Below, piece after piece: positions 11,255 to 23,239 of a stretch of 64,000 nt of DNA; positions within the stretch are counted from its first letter, which is position 1, and each line of letters starts with the position of its first letter. A model generated the notes under the pieces. It was not told where the DNA came from, made no database searches, and saw only the letters and a program-made list of their open reading frames with translations. The stretch covers positions 212,501-276,500 of the forward strand of contig JAYKKM010000196.1 of the NCBI GenBank assembly GCA_035772405.1. Reading direction: 5' to 3'. Both the position numbers and the translations under genes were made by a program. The DNA comes from Chrysogorgia sp. JL179-B06 (lineage: Eukaryota; Cnidaria; Anthozoa; Scleralcyonacea; Chrysogorgiidae).

Positions 11255-11887
11255 TTAATTAATCGACATTTTGGGTTGTTTTCGAAATTTTCTTTGTGGT
11301 CTTTTAAAGATATAAATGCTTCGCGTTTTTTTCATTTTTTCAATTCTGTCGCCGATTCCTAAATTGTTCGAAATGTCTTTTAGTTCTGAGTCGATTTCAT
11401 CTATAGAGTCCTCGGATCCATGCTTATATGTTTTTGTGATGTTGTCATGTAAGAGATTGTTGTATATGTCGGGCGGGGTTTCATAAATATTCCGAGTTTT
11501 GTCTGCAAAAATGAAAATGTTGGGGGACGTATTAATTTTCTTTAAATCGTTAGCCAAAGATTTCTGAAATTGGTTCCTATATGGCCGGAATTGTACATTC
11601 TCGATTAGTTTTATAAGTTCGTCTTCGAAGGGTTTCATATCTGGAATCGAAGGAGGTGTTTTGTTGGACGCAAGGCCGAAAAGGTTCTTTTGGTTCTCAC
11701 TATTTTTGTTTTTAAGAAAGAAATTGGCTTTCCATCTCATACGTTTTAATACACTTTCCACTTTTTCAATCAAATTCTTCAAATAAGCGTCCTGTGATGG
11801 TATAGGGATATTCTTTAGCGAATAGTCAAATCGAAATTGCCGCGTTTTAAGGTTAGATAGGAATGAATAACGTAAACAAGAGTGCAC
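11255..11887 (-). pseudogene. PLE-D N-terminal domain
   Basis: About 190 codons of a lysine-rich helical region (SQDAYLKNLIEKVESVLKRM; IPDMKPFEDELIKLIENVQF; NIFIFADKTRNIYETPPDIY) that precedes the RT in this PLE group. After about codon 188 the frame is lost in a run of Ts near 11325; the shifted frame reads AFISLKDHKENFENN, matching the start of PLE-E at 13780. The tail YIFKRPQRKFRKQ is therefore out of frame. Confidence 0.8.
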
Positions 11888-12019
11888 AACCGATATACGG
11901 GTGCAAATATACGTGTAGGTTTTGGTCTACGAAATGCAAAGAGTGCTCAACAACATATAGTTAGAGCAAATAATAGATTGACAATGCACCATGACAAGAG
12001 CAAATAATAGATTTTCGCT

Positions 12020-12037
12020 TATATATATATATATATA
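12020..12037. repeat. Short (TA)n tract
   Basis: Nine TA units between the 5' side of PLE-D and the 3' end of PLE-E. Confidence 0.9.
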
Positions 12038-13803
12038 GTAAACTTAAAAACTTTATTGTCGCTACTCGGAGTTTCACGCTTTACACGATCATCAGGCAAC
12101 TAATTAGATCACGATTCGAATATTCCTTTTATACAGTATGAACGTCATGGTAGAGAATGTTGATGACGTGTCCCTTTCTTCTTCCTGCGGTTTTGGCTGT
12201 TCGCATAAAATTTATTTTCGTGGCGGCATTTTGACACTATCTCGGCTCTTTTGTTTAAAATAATTTCTTTGTCGGCCTTTACTAAGTGAAGCTTTTCTTC
12301 GAGACAAAGGTTGCATTGTATTGCCCCACTTTGGTATGCTGCAGCATGACCCAATATTGACCAGCACAAATAGAAGTTACGTTCGTTCTTTTTCAGGCTC
12401 CAGACGTATTTTGAAAGTTCAGTTTCGTTTTCGTATTTATCGTCCCGGAAAGATTTTTGATGATTCCTGTAGCGTTGTTTAAATTCATTTGCGGTCATTC
12501 CAATGTATTCTTTAGATTGTGCGTTGTCGGTGGTTGTTATTACGGCTTTATAGATTACGTTCGTTGTTAAACAGTTTCCTGGAAGTGGACATTCGTTTTT
12601 GTTCCTACAGTTGTAATTAGAACCTCTGGTCGGAATTGGCTGTTTCTTCTGTTTGGAGAGGATGCGCGCGTTGTGCTTTGATATTGCAGATTTCATGTTC
12701 GGCATGCAGCTGTAACTGACCTTTACGGTGTTTCGATATTCTGCGCAATTTGCTCGAAACAGGAAAATGCTTGTCCAGAAGGTTGAGTAAAGTGCGGCCT
12801 ACGTTTGTCTTCACGTTTCTACTGAATGGGGGGGTTGAACCAGATCATGTTTCTTTGCCGTTTTCTTTGGTTTGATGATTGCGTTGGATGATCGTTGACG
12901 AGGTATTGGAGGTTTGGTTGGTATTTGCTTCGTTTAAGTGCTTCTTCGTAGATTGGCGCAGCTGACTGAAAAGATGATTGGTCGGAGGAAAGTTGATTCG
13001 CTTGTTGATCATTGATGGCATTTTCTTTATAATCGTTGGTGGGTGGTTAGAATGGCTGTGGACATAAAGTGGCTCGTTGTTGGGTTTTCGGTAGGGGTGG
13101 AATTTTCCATCGTTCAGGTTGAGGGTGATGTCGAGGAAGTTAGTGGTCTTTTGATTGGTTTGAGCTATAATTTTGAGCCCGATTTCTTCAAATATTTTTG
13201 TAAGGTCTTTTCTTGCTCGGTCAGCACGTCTACCAGTCGCATTCTTTAATAAGGCTAGGCCATCGTCTCTGTACAGTCCTACGTTTTCCCTTCCGAATCT
13301 TTTGGTTAGAGAATCCAGAATAAATAGACCAACCAACTCGCAGATCTCCGCCCCGTCGTAGCTCCCCATGGTTACGTCGAACATGGATGCGTTATTACTT
13401 TTCACCCAGGCTTTTTTCTCCGTTGAATAGTAGGGATTTTCTTACATGCTTAATGATGGATATTTCTTGGTCAGAAATGGTGGTATATTTACTTGCCCAG
13501 GAAATCGCTTTGCTTAACAGGTCTTCTGTGATGGACGGATAAAAGTCGACGATGTCGAAAGATAGGAAGGCGTGATCGTTTTTGTTGTTTACATTCTTGA
13601 ACCATTCGATAACTGCTGAAGAATTCCTCCATTGATTCATGCCGCTGCTGGTTCGGATGGTGGCATTTATTCTGTCTAAGATGACTTTACTAACTTTTCC
13701 TAGGTTACTTTTGGCCGGGTTGATTAACCTGAACGTTGGGTGGTTTTCGAAATTTTCTTTGTGATCTTTCAGGGAGATGAAGGCTGGTCGCTTGGCCATA
13801 TAT

Positions 13804-13807
<4 letters not shown>
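12038..13807 (-). mobile_element. PLE-E, 5'-truncated and frameshifted
   Basis: Close relative of PLE-D. The 3' end at 12038-12140 holds a canonical CTGATGA hammerhead core. Coding sequence is spread over three frames (12145-12705, 12617-12814, 12845-13405, 13395-13808). The N-terminal domain is missing; the element stops at a (TA)n tract at 13808. Confidence 0.85.
12072..12095 (-). ncRNA. Hammerhead-like core, PLE-E
   Basis: CTGATGA (12089-12095), a short CG/CG stem II and GAAAC (near 12072) on the minus strand. This is the only copy here with the textbook CUGAUGA box. Confidence 0.58.

Positions 13808-13808
<1 letters not shown>
12145..13808 (-). pseudogene. PLE-E RT plus GIY-YIG, at least three frameshifts
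   Basis: From 13808 leftward: AFISLKDHKENFENHP and FLSFDIVDFYPSITEDLL (fingers and motif A); shift near 13405; FDVTMGSYDGAEICELVGLF and GLYRDDGLALL (motifs B and C); shift near 12843; [17 protein letters not shown]; shift between 12617 and 12705; a Cys cluster and nuclease with EYIGMTANEFKQRYRNH and ELSKYVW. Catalytic residues survive in pieces, but no product could be full length. Confidence 0.85.

Positions 13809-13837
<29 letters not shown>
13808..13837. repeat. (TA)n tract
   Basis: Short TA run bordering the truncated 5' side of PLE-E. Confidence 0.95.
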
Positions 13838-13839
<2 letters not shown>

Positions 13840-13840
13840 A

Positions 13841-13930
13841 CAATTAGACAACGAGCCCGAGTTGTCTATGAGCAGACAGTATAGATATTGACTGTCTGCT
13901 CATAGACAACGAGGGCGAGTTGTCTAATTG
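13841..13930. repeat. 90-bp palindromic module, AATTAGACAAC type
   Basis: A nearly perfect palindrome beginning CAATTAGACAACGAG and ending with its complement. It contains a tandem of the TTGTCTATGAGC core. The same module flanks the related MITEs at 26460, 27064-27160 and 55500-55570. Confidence 0.8.
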
Positions 13931-14599
<669 letters not shown>

Positions 14600-14626
14600 C
14601 AGGGATAAAAACTTTAAAACTTTATT

Positions 14627-14672
14627 TAAACATCAACGTTTCGGGGCAAGCCCCTTTGTCAAGATATGAGTA
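14627..14672 (-). ncRNA. Hammerhead-like motif, PLE-A2 left end
   Basis: Same CTTGACA, GGGGC/GCCCC hairpin and GAAAC as in A1, on the minus strand. Divergent first box. Confidence 0.4.
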
Positions 14673-14729
14673 CACAGATTGTTGAAGCGCTAATATATAC
14701 TCTACGATCTAATTAAAAATGCACCTATT

Positions 14730-14993
14730 TTACAAAAAATCCCTAATATTAAGTCCCCGAGGTATAAATGAATCTAACTTGTATGCCCAGAATCTCTCCC
14801 TTGTTGTCGGATCATTTACATTTGTTTTGTCAATTATTTTAATTTTAACATCTTCCAATCCATTATGTCCACTTTCAAAAAAATGTGCATACAAATGCTC
14901 ACCTGCTATTCCCCTACAACCCTTGCCGAACCTATTCAAACTACTCTTATGGTTATTAAATCTTTTCCTAAATGATGTAATCGTGCTTCCCAC
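14730..14993 (-). pseudogene. PLE-A2 inverted GIY-YIG fragment
   Basis: 87 codons of the nuclease C-terminal half (GSTITSFRKRFNNHKSSLNR to the stop), with one change relative to A1 (RERFWAYKL for REGFWAYKL). The frame is open further upstream to the junction at 15138. It is a 5'-truncated inverted copy. Confidence 0.85.
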
Positions 14994-15138
14994 ATAAATC
15001 TTAGCACATTTCTTACATATTATAAGATAAATAACTCCAACTGAATCGCAATCAAACGCGTAATTGATGAAGTATGTATTACCCGCCCCTGCAAAGTTAC
15101 ATCCTTCATCAACATGATTTACAAATTTGACAGCGAGA

Positions 15139-16946
15139 CTGGAGGGAATACCGGAGGGAAGCTTATAAACAACTCAGTGAATCTTCGGTTTATGAATTGG
15201 TACAGAACAATCCTGCGGAAATTGTTTGTAAGAAAGTTGATGAAAAACTTGAATGTTTAAAAAACAAGGGTTCTATTTCCGGTGAAAATCAAAAGTATTT
15301 AAGCAGCAGAGAGGGTAAACTGGGTAGGTTTTATTTGCTTCCGAAAATCCACAAAAGATTGATAGATGTTCCCGGTAGGCCTGTAATTTCCAATTGTGGT
15401 ACGCCAACTGAGGGGCTTTCAGAGTTTGTGGATTTTCACCTCCAACCTATCATAAAGACCTTACCTTATATTATTAAGGACACTACGGATTTTCTTGGTA
15501 AACTTAGGATGTTGGGTGATATTCCAGATAATGCAATTATCTGTTCTATGGATGTTGTTGGTTTATATCCACATATACCTCATGGTGAGGGATTGAATTG
15601 TATGAAGGAAATTATTGAGGAATTTGTTAATGAATCAAATTTGAATAATATGTGTATCGGAGCGGAGGATTTGGTAGATGTGGCTTTTAGTTTATTTTAG
15701 AAAATAATTTTTTTGAATTTGAGGACAACATCTATAGACAGAAATTGGGTACTGCTATAGGTACTAAGTTTGCTCCATCTTTTGCTAACATGTTTATGAG
15801 TAAACTTGAAAGTAGAATGTTGAAGGATTATCACCTGACATCTTGGGTTTGGTGGAGGTTTTTAGATGATATTTTTCTAATATGGTTACATGGAGAAGAG
15901 GCTTTACTTGAATTTTTCACTTATGCAAATTCTTATCATGAAACATTAAGTTTACATGGGAATGGTCTAAAAGTGAGCTCCCATTCTTGGATGTTTTAGT
16001 TAAACTTAGAAATAATAGGCTAACCACGGATGTGTATTCTAAACCTACAGATACACATCAATATTTGGATTATAAATCATGTCATCCATTGCATGTCAAG
16101 AAAGGCATACCTTATGGGCAAGCATTAAGGCTCAGGCGGATTTGTGACTCAGACGAAGTTTTTGAAGAACGGTTGAAGGAAATGAAGGGACATTTTATTA
16201 AGAGGGGATTTAAACGCAAGGTAGTTGAATCTCAGTTTATTAAAGCAAAAAGACAAAATAGAGATAGTCTTCTTTGTCAGGATAGAGGTAACAATAAATC
16301 CAAAGTTAATAGGATGCCTCTAGTTATGAATTTTCATCCAGCGTTGTCAGGGGTAAGGAATATTATTGATTCTATCTAGCCTATTTTGCATGCTTCGGAT
16401 GACATGAAGGAAATCTTTGGGGATAAGCCTATGATTGCATATAGGAGGCCAAAAAATTTTAAGGATGTTTTGGTTAGAGCAAAATTGAAAGGTGAAAATT
16501 CAGATGTAAGGGATAAAGGTATGAAAAAATGCGGTAAGTCTCGCTGTCAAATTTGTAAATATGTTGATGAAGGATGTAACTTTGCAGGGGCGGGTAATAC
16601 ATACTTCATCAATTACGCGTTTGATTGCGATTCAGTTGGAGTTATTTATCTTATAATATGTAAGAAATGTGCTAAGATTTATGTGGGAAGCACGATTACA
16701 TCATTTAGGAAAAGATTTAATAACCATAAGAGTAGTTTGAATAGGTTCGGCAAGGGTTGTAGGGGAATAGCAGGTGAGCATTTGTATGCACATTTTTTTG
16801 AAAGTGGACATAATGGATTGGAAGATGTTAAAATTAAAATAATTGACAAAACAAATGTAAATGATCCGACAACAAGGGAGGGATTCTGGGCATACAAGTT
16901 AGATTCATTTATACCTCGGGGACTTAATATTAGGGATTTTTTGTAA
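15139..16946 (+). pseudogene. PLE-A2 RT plus GIY-YIG, three lesions
   Basis: Fingers (LGRFYLLPKIHKRLIDVPGR), motif A ([13 protein letters not shown]), motif B ([18 protein letters not shown]), [15 protein letters not shown]-type block, Cys cluster and GIY-YIG nuclease in order. Compared with A1: two extra bases near 15682-15690, a missing base at 15940-15945, and an in-frame TAG at 16377-16379 where A1 has Trp. The nuclease half (16386-16946, 186 codons) is otherwise intact. Confidence 0.88.
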
Positions 16947-17012
16947 AATAGGTGCATTTTTAATTAGATCGTAGAGTATATATTAGCGCTTCAACAATCT
17001 GTGTACTCATAT

Positions 17013-17038
17013 CTTGACAAAGGGGCTTGCCCCGAAAC
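17013..17038 (+). ncRNA. Hammerhead-like motif, PLE-A2 right end
   Basis: CTTGACA, a perfect GGGGC/GCCCC hairpin with a TT loop, then GAAAC. The first box departs from CUGANGA, as in the other family A ends. Confidence 0.42.
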
Positions 17039-17122
17039 GTTGATGTTTAAATAAAGTTTTAAAGTTTTTATCCCTGATGTTTTATAAATGTTTTTAAGCT
17101 TGAGAAGGAGGATTCCTGACAA

Positions 17123-17147
17123 ATATATATATATATATATATATATA
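17123..17147. repeat. (TA)n tract
   Basis: Short TA run between PLE-A2 and PLE-B. Confidence 0.95.
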
Positions 17148-17260
17148 AAAAGTGTTCAAATGGTGAAACACAAGTAAAATTTATAGGAAAGTGTTTTTAG
17201 TTTGACAACGAAAGAAGAAGTAAATAACCACTCATTTCAGTTTGCTTATCGCACTAACGT

Positions 17261-17283
17261 TTTCACTTTATTAAGTTCTTCAG
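17261..17283 (-). ncRNA. Hammerhead-like core, PLE-B left end
   Basis: CTGAAGA, stem II ACTT/AAGT with an AATA loop, then GAAA on the minus strand. The identical unit occurs at the right end of the dimer. Confidence 0.6.
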
Positions 17284-17490
17284 GTGCATATGACATATGA
17301 GTGGTTTTCCTAGTATTTATATACATTATTGAGTATCAATATCATGCATTACGTCATTACATAACTAAGAAAGTAATTTTACTCTAACTATAATTATGGA
17401 ATGCGTTTGTATTATTATGTTAATGCTATTGTTCTCTATTGTTTTGTCGGCATGTTTTGCTGCCGTATGACATCATCGTTGGTTAAGATC

Positions 17491-19557
17491 CTAGTGATTT
17501 GAATTTAAGTCTGGTTGTAGAAAATTTATAATATCCTGTTCTTTAGATTCTCTAAATAGTCGGTTCGTGTTCTGACATTGATAGATCGGCATTATTTTGA
17601 ATTCTCCATTGTTACATCGTGTTAGATGTTCGCTCACCGCTAAATGTCTATATCTCTCGTGATTGATTTGTTCTCTGTGCAGCGTAACTCTTTTCCGCAA
17701 ATGTTCTGTTTGGCCGATGTAAAAACTGTGACATTTAACGCAAATTATAACGTAAATAATATTTCTTGCTTTGCAGTTCATCGTGGACTTGATTTCCCAC
17801 CTTTTCCCGTTTTTAAAAATTATGCTGTTACCAGTAATTAGGACATCACACGTGCCACATCTTGCTTCTTCACATTTGGTTACAGTTTTCAAATTTGGAA
17901 TTTCTGTTAGGAATTGTGCTTGCGTGAGATATCTCTTTAAGTTTTTTGGTTGACGTCTGCTTACTATAAGATTTGCTTTGCCCAGTATTGACTTCATTTT
18001 TGTGGAATTATTGAGAAATTTCAGGTTTTCTTTAATTTTTCCAACGATCTGCGGATTTCTTGGATTGTGCGTTATAATTAGTGGTAGCGCCATTTTGTTT
18101 TCAGTTGTTTTCTTCGTTTGTCGTAGTTCCGCCGTCGTTAGTGATTTCGCTTTCTCAATGCCGTTTAAAATAACGTTTTTGGGGTAATTCTGTGTTTTTA
18201 AAAATCCTTCGAGTTCATGTAGTCTTTGATATTTAACTTCTGGTTTCGAGACGATACAACAAATTCTCCTTGCGAGGGAATAGGGAATGTTTTGTTTAAT
18301 GTGTCTCGGATGGCAGGAATTGAAGTTTAGGTATTGGTGCGTATCTGTCTTCTTATAGAAAATATCTGTGTGAAGTTTCCTTCCTTCTTTAAAAATTAAT
18401 ACGTCCAAAAATGGTATTTTAACATTGTCTTTCTCCATTGTAAATTGGATGTTATTATGTAGGCTGTTTAATAGATCGTGGAATATGTTTAGGTCTGCTT
18501 CTGATCTCTTCCAAAACAGAAAACAATCATCCAGGAATCGCTTAAAAACTTTAGTAAACTCTTCTATATCCTTGTTACCAAATGTTTCTGCATACTTGCG
18601 GTACATTTGTGTTTCGAGAAAACCCATGACCAATGTCGCGTACGTTGGAGCCATCTTTGTGCCCATTGCTGTCCCTTCGATTTGTTGGTAAAACTTGTTG
18701 TCAAAATGGAAAGTGTTTTCTTTTAGTACAAGTGAAATGGCTTCTAAAATAAATTCCTTGGAGAAGGGACGAGGTAAAGAGGTTGCATAATTGTCTATCC
18801 AGTATTCTATAGCAGTTAGTCCTAGATCGTGAGGAATACTCGTGTACAAACTAACAACGTCGAATGACACAAGAAGTGTGTTTTCATCAATTTCGTCTGG
18901 TAAATCTTTGAGAAAATCTATGTCGTCTCTGATGAAGCTAGGAACATGCTTGCACAATGGTTTAAGGATTATGTCTATGTAGTTACTAAGTCTATGCGTC
19001 GGCGATAACGGTCCAGCAACAATGGGTCTCATTTTCAAATCTGCAGGGGCTGGTAGTTTTATATATTCCAAATTTTGTTCTTTGATAGCCTGGTTAATGG
19101 ATTGTGATTTGTGTATTTTAGGTAATCCGTAAAAATTCGATGTTTTCCAAATAAATTTATGAATATATTCTTTCTCTGCTTTCGTTGTTTCGTGTTCAAA
19201 TTTGTTTAAAAATTTCCCGATTTTTCTCATAATTGAATCATCTTTGTTTCCGTCATGAAGTAGAATATAATTGTCAGTATCAGATAGGAGTTCCTCTATT
19301 TTGCTTCTGTAGAACATTTTATCCATAATTATTGTTGCACCACCTTTGTCTGCTTCCTTTATAATAATACTGTCGTCATTTTTGAGGTCTTGTAAAGCAT
19401 TTCTTTCGTCCATTGATAAGTTGTTTTTTGTGCCTTTTGGTAATTCCGTTTGTTCTGGATAATTGGACATGGTATCAATAACCAATTCTAAGTATCTGTC
19501 ATTTGATTTTGCTGGAACGAAATTTGATTTATTTTTCACTATGGAATTGTCGAGTTT
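17491..19557 (-). CDS. PLE-B reverse transcriptase plus GIY-YIG endonuclease (intact RT-EN)
   Basis: About 690 codons without interruption. Order: LSMDERNALQDLKND and IIIKEADKGGATIIMD (a PLE signature), FYGLPKIHK, MRPIVAGPLSPTHRLSNYID, LLVSFDVVSLYTSIPHDLGL (motif A), QQIEGTAMGTKMAPTYATLV (motif B), RFLDDCFLFWKR (catalytic LDD), PFLDVLIFKEGRKLH, DTHQYLNFNSCHPRHIKQNI, a Cys pair (CEEARCGTCDV), and GIY-YIG (IIYVIICVKC, FYIGQTEHLRKRV, late RESKEQDIINFLQP). The first ~14 codons of the open frame (above 19557) come from the dimer junction. The N-terminal PLE domain is absent, so the copy is truncated but its enzymes look whole. Confidence 0.9.
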   Translation of the reverse strand, partial: KLDNSIVKNKSNFVPAKSNDRYLELVIDTMSNYPEQTELPKGTKNNLSMDERNALQDLKNDDSIIIKEADKGGATIIMDKMFYRSKIEELLSDTDNYILLHDGNKDDSIMRKIGKFLNKFEHETTKAEKEYIHKFIWKTSNFYGLPKIHKSQSINQAIKEQNLEYIKLPAPADLKMRPIVAGPLSPTHRLSNYIDIILKPLCKHVPSFIRDDIDFLKDLPDEIDENTLLVSFDVVSLYTSIPHDLGLTAIEYWIDNYATSLPRPFSKEFILEAISLVLKENTFHFDNKFYQQIEGTAMGTKMAPTYATLVMGFLETQMYRKYAETFGNKDIEEFTKVFKRFLDDCFLFWKRSEADLNIFHDLLNSLHNNIQFTMEKDNVKIPFLDVLIFKEGRKLHTDIFYKKTDTHQYLNFNSCHPRHIKQNIPYSLARRICCIVSKPEVKYQRLHELEGFLKTQNYPKNVILNGIEKAKSLTTAELRQTKKTTENKMALPLIITHNPRNPQIVGKIKENLKFLNNSTKMKSILGKANLIVSRRQPKNLKRYLTQAQFLTEIPNLKTVTKCEEARCGTCDVLITGNSIIFKNGKRWEIKSTMNCKARNIIYVIICVKCHSFYIGQTEHLRKRVTLHREQINHERYRHLAVSEHLTRCNNGEFKIMPIYQCQNTNRLFRESKEQDIINFLQPDLNSNH

Positions 19558-19619
19558 TTTTGGAAGGAGGAATGCAAAGTAGAAGAAACGAAATCGCATC
19601 GAAAATGGGAAACAAAGCA

Positions 19620-22471
19620 GATATGGTTAGGTAAATATGAAGAAGAATTCAAAAGTGACGACTTCATCAAACCGAGAAATGAAAGATACACAGATCAAAG
19701 AAATATAGAAATTACCTACCACCAACAAGTACCCGCGAGAAGTATCAATCAATTCCAAAAGAGGAAATCAAGTACACCGACATTTACACGCCATGCAGCT
19801 TCGGGACAAGGACGGCACCGTCAAAATCAAAGGATCCAAAGAACTGAGAAACCAAATCGAAATATTAGTGGCCAATTCTATGGGAGCAACCGCAATTATA
19901 CCGCGCCAAGATTGGAAGAAAGGAGAACACACAGTTTCCCAGATAGTCGACCAACTGAACGCAAACAACACCAGCAGCGAAAGCCACGGAATATTGACTA
20001 CAACCGAGCACCAACGTACGCAGAAGTTGTAAGACGTCCTTACAGAGAAAGACGAGAACAATTAGAACAACGACCAACTACTACCTACAACAACCGGGGA
20101 CAACATTATTTTTTGGAGTCAACCCAAGGAGGCAATTACCCACCAATTTATCAACAACAACCTCTACGACATCAGAGACCAGCCCGACTTCACCTGATAA
20201 ACTAATAATTACACAGAATAGAACAGATCCAAAAATAATAAACCTATCATCACGCGAACTATCCAGCGACGATATTAAATTATTGAAGAAGGGACTAAAG
20301 TTTACACCAACACCACAACCAAACAAGAACGACCTCAAAAACGATATTCAGGAATTCGGAAGAAAATTACGTCTCCTTGAACATTTTGACGGTCGTCCAA
20401 AAGAACTCGACAATTCCATAGTGAAAAATAAATCAAATTTCGTTCCAGCAAAAATCAAATGACAGATACTTAGAATTGGTCATTGATACCATATCCAATT
20501 ATCCAGAACAAACGGAATTACCAAAAGGCACAAAAAACAACTTATCAATGGACGAAAGAAATGCTTTACAAGACCTCAAAAATGACTACAGTATTATTAT
20601 AAAGGAAGCAGACAAAGGTGGTGCAACAATAATTATGGATAAAATGTTCTACAGAAGCAAAATAGAGGAACTCCTATCTGATACTGACAATTATATTCTA
20701 CTTCATGACGGAAACAAAGATGATTCAATTATGAGAAAAATCGGGAAATTTTTAAACAAATTTGAACACGAAACAACGAAAGCAGAGAAAGAATATATTC
20801 ATAAATTTATTTGGAAAACATCGAATTTTTACGGATTACCTAAAATACACAAATCACAATCCATTAACCAGGCTATCAAAGAACAAAATTTGGAATATAT
20901 AAAACTACCAGCCCCTGCAGATTTGAAAATGAGACCCATTGTTGCTGGACCGTTATCGCCGACGCATAGACTTAGTAACTACATAGACATAATCCTTAAA
21001 CCATTGTGCAAGCATGTTCCTAGCTTCATCAGAGACGACATAGATTTTCTCAAAGATTTACCAGACGAAATTGATGAAAACACACTTCTTGTGTCATTCG
21101 ACGTTGTTAGTTTGTACACGAGTATTCCTCACGATCTAGGACTAACTGCTATAGAATACTGGATAGACAATTATGCAACCTCTTTACCTCGTCCCTTCTC
21201 CAAGGAATTTATTTTAGAAGCCATTTCACTTGTACTAAAAGAAAACACTTTCCATTTTGACAACAAGTTTTACCAACAAATCGAAGGGACAGCAATGGGC
21301 ACAAAGATGGCTCCAACGTACGCGACATTGGTCATGGGTTTTCTCGAAACACAAATGTACCGCAAGTATGCAGAAACATTTGGTAACCAGGATATAGAAG
21401 AGTTTACTAAAATTTTTAAGCGATTCCTGGATGATTGTTTTCTGTTTTGGAAGAGATCAGAAGCAGACCTAAACATATTCCACGATCTATTAAACAGCCT
21501 ACATAATAACATCCAATTTACAATGGAGAAAGACAATGTTAAAATACCATTTTTGGACGTATTAATTTTTAAAGAAGGAAGGAAACTTCACACAGATATT
21601 TTCTATAAGAAGACAGATACGCACCAATACCTAAACTTCAATTCCTGCCATCCGAGACACATTAAACAAAACATTCCCTATTCCCTCGCAAGGAGAATTT
21701 GTTGTATCGTCTCGAAACCAGAAGTTAAATATCAAAGACTACATGAACTCGAAGGATTTTTAAAAACACAGAATTACCCCAAAAACGTTATTTTTAAACG
21801 GCATTGAGAAAGCGAAATCACTAACGACGGCGGAACTACGACAAACGAAGAAAACAACTGAAAACAAAATGGCGCTACCACTAATTATAAAGCACAATCC
21901 AAGAAATCCGCAGATCGTTGGAAAAATTAAAGAAAACCTGAAATTTCTCAATAATTCCACAAAAATGAAGTCAATACTGGGCAAAGCAAATCTTATAGTA
22001 AGCAGACGTCAACCAAAAAACTTAAAGAGATATCTCACGCAAGCACAATTCCTAACAGAAATTCCAAATTTGAAAACTGTAACCAAATGTGAAGAAGCAA
22101 GATGTGGCACATGTGATGTCCTAATTACTGGTAACAGCATAATTTTTAAAAACGGGAAAAGGTGGGAAATCAAGTCCACGATGAACTGCAAAGCAAGAAA
22201 TATTATTTACGTTATAATTTGCGTTAAATGTCACAGTTTTTACATCGGCCAAACAGAACATTTGCGGAAAAGAGTTACGCTGCACAGAGGACAAATCAAT
22301 CACGAGAGATATAGACATTTAGCGGTGAGCGAACATCTAACACGATGTAACAATGGAGAATTCAAAATAATGCCGATCTATCAATGTCAGAACACGAACC
22401 GACTATTTAGAGAATCTAAAGAACAGGATATTATAAATTTTCTACAACCAGACTTAAATTCAAATCACTAG
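19620..22471 (+). pseudogene. PLE-B plus-strand copy, near full length with three frame breaks
   Basis: A basic, Gln/Asn-rich N-terminal region is open from 19620 to 20205 (with LEERRTHSF and APTYAEVVRRPYRERRE). A frame change near 20105-20150, probably in a T6 run, leads to INLSSRELSSDDIKLLKKGL and KFTPTPQPN, the conserved PLE N-terminal block. An extra A near 20453 shifts into the RT frame (ORF 20476-21807), and an extra T near 21790 shifts again into 21869-22471 (nuclease). The minus copy lacks the last two insertions, so those arose after duplication or are assembly errors in homopolymers. Confidence 0.87.
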
Positions 22472-22678
22472 GATCTTAACCAACGATGATGTCATACGGC
22501 GGCAAAACATGCCGACAAAACAATAGAGAACAATAGCATTAACATAATAATACAAACGCATTCCATAATTATAGTTAGAGTAAAATTACTTTCTTAGTTA
22601 TGTAATGACGTAATGCATGATATTGATACTCAATAATGTATATAAATACTAGGAAAACCACTCATATGTCATATGCAC

Positions 22679-22701
22679 CTGAAGAACTTAATAAAGTGAA
22701 A
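22679..22701 (+). ncRNA. Hammerhead-like core, PLE-B right end
   Basis: CTGAAGA at 22679-22685, ACTT/AAGT stem II, GAAA at 22698-22701, in a position equivalent to the left end. Confidence 0.6.
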
Positions 22702-22777
22702 ACGTTAGTGCGATAAGCAAACTGAAATGAGTGGTTATTTACTTCTTCTTTCGTTGTCAAACTAAAAACACTTTCCT

Positions 22778-22797
22778 ATATATATATATATATATAT
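22778..22797. repeat. (TA)n tract
   Basis: Short TA run at the right end of PLE-B. The following 440 bp to the first exon (22798-23239) show nothing I recognise. Confidence 0.93.
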
Positions 22798-23239
22798 TGA
22801 AAAATTAGAAAATCAAATTTTAGTTCTTCAATGTCGTTAATTATTAACGGAGAGTTTGCATCGGTCATTTTAGATTTGAGTGTGAGCCATATGAAGAAGA
22901 TTTTACAAACTAACCAAAAACGTGTAAAACTGGTAAAACTGATATAAAGCAGTGAATTACGGAATTTATTATAGCGAATATGGCAAAATGCAATTTTTTT
23001 AAATCCTTAATTGCACTCGCTATCATATGATGACCTATACTACTTAGTGTGTATTTCGTCTCATTTGTACTCTTAGCCTTATTGGGCAAAACTACGTCAC
23101 AGTCATATATAATAAAGACGTGGATAACAAGTAAACCAATCAGCATGCATAAATTTTTGCAAAGGGGTACACCCATATCACGAAAATATTGACTGTGTTC
23201 GATGTAACCCTTGATGCATTGTTTTAACTTATTATAAAG

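Larger units (their letters stand above)
9573..12020 (-). mobile_element. PLE-D, nearly full length
   Basis: Minus-strand element with an N-terminal domain (11255-11887), RT and GIY-YIG nuclease (9667-11214) and a 3' end at 9573-9660 carrying a hammerhead-like core. One frameshift lies in T-runs near 11325-11340. The 15-mer TAGATTTTCGCTTA(T/C) occurs at both edges (9572-9586 and 12008-12022), possibly a terminal or target repeat. Both sides are (TA)n. Confidence 0.82.
17148..22777. mobile_element. PLE-B: 5.6-kb head-to-head dimer
   Basis: Minus copy about 17148-19560 and plus copy about 19560-22777 share roughly 2.4 kb that are almost identical in reverse complement, down to the 3' tail and hammerhead-like core at each outer end. 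The minus copy is truncated just upstream of its RT; the plus copy keeps an extra 0.9 kb of 5' coding sequence. Few substitutions separate the arms, which argues for a young insertion or for arm-to-arm conversion. The right end meets (TA)n. Confidence 0.92.

Noticed and set aside
19768..20338. Minus-strand ORFs across the PLE-B junction
   Set aside because: Shadows of the plus-strand N-terminal PLE coding region.
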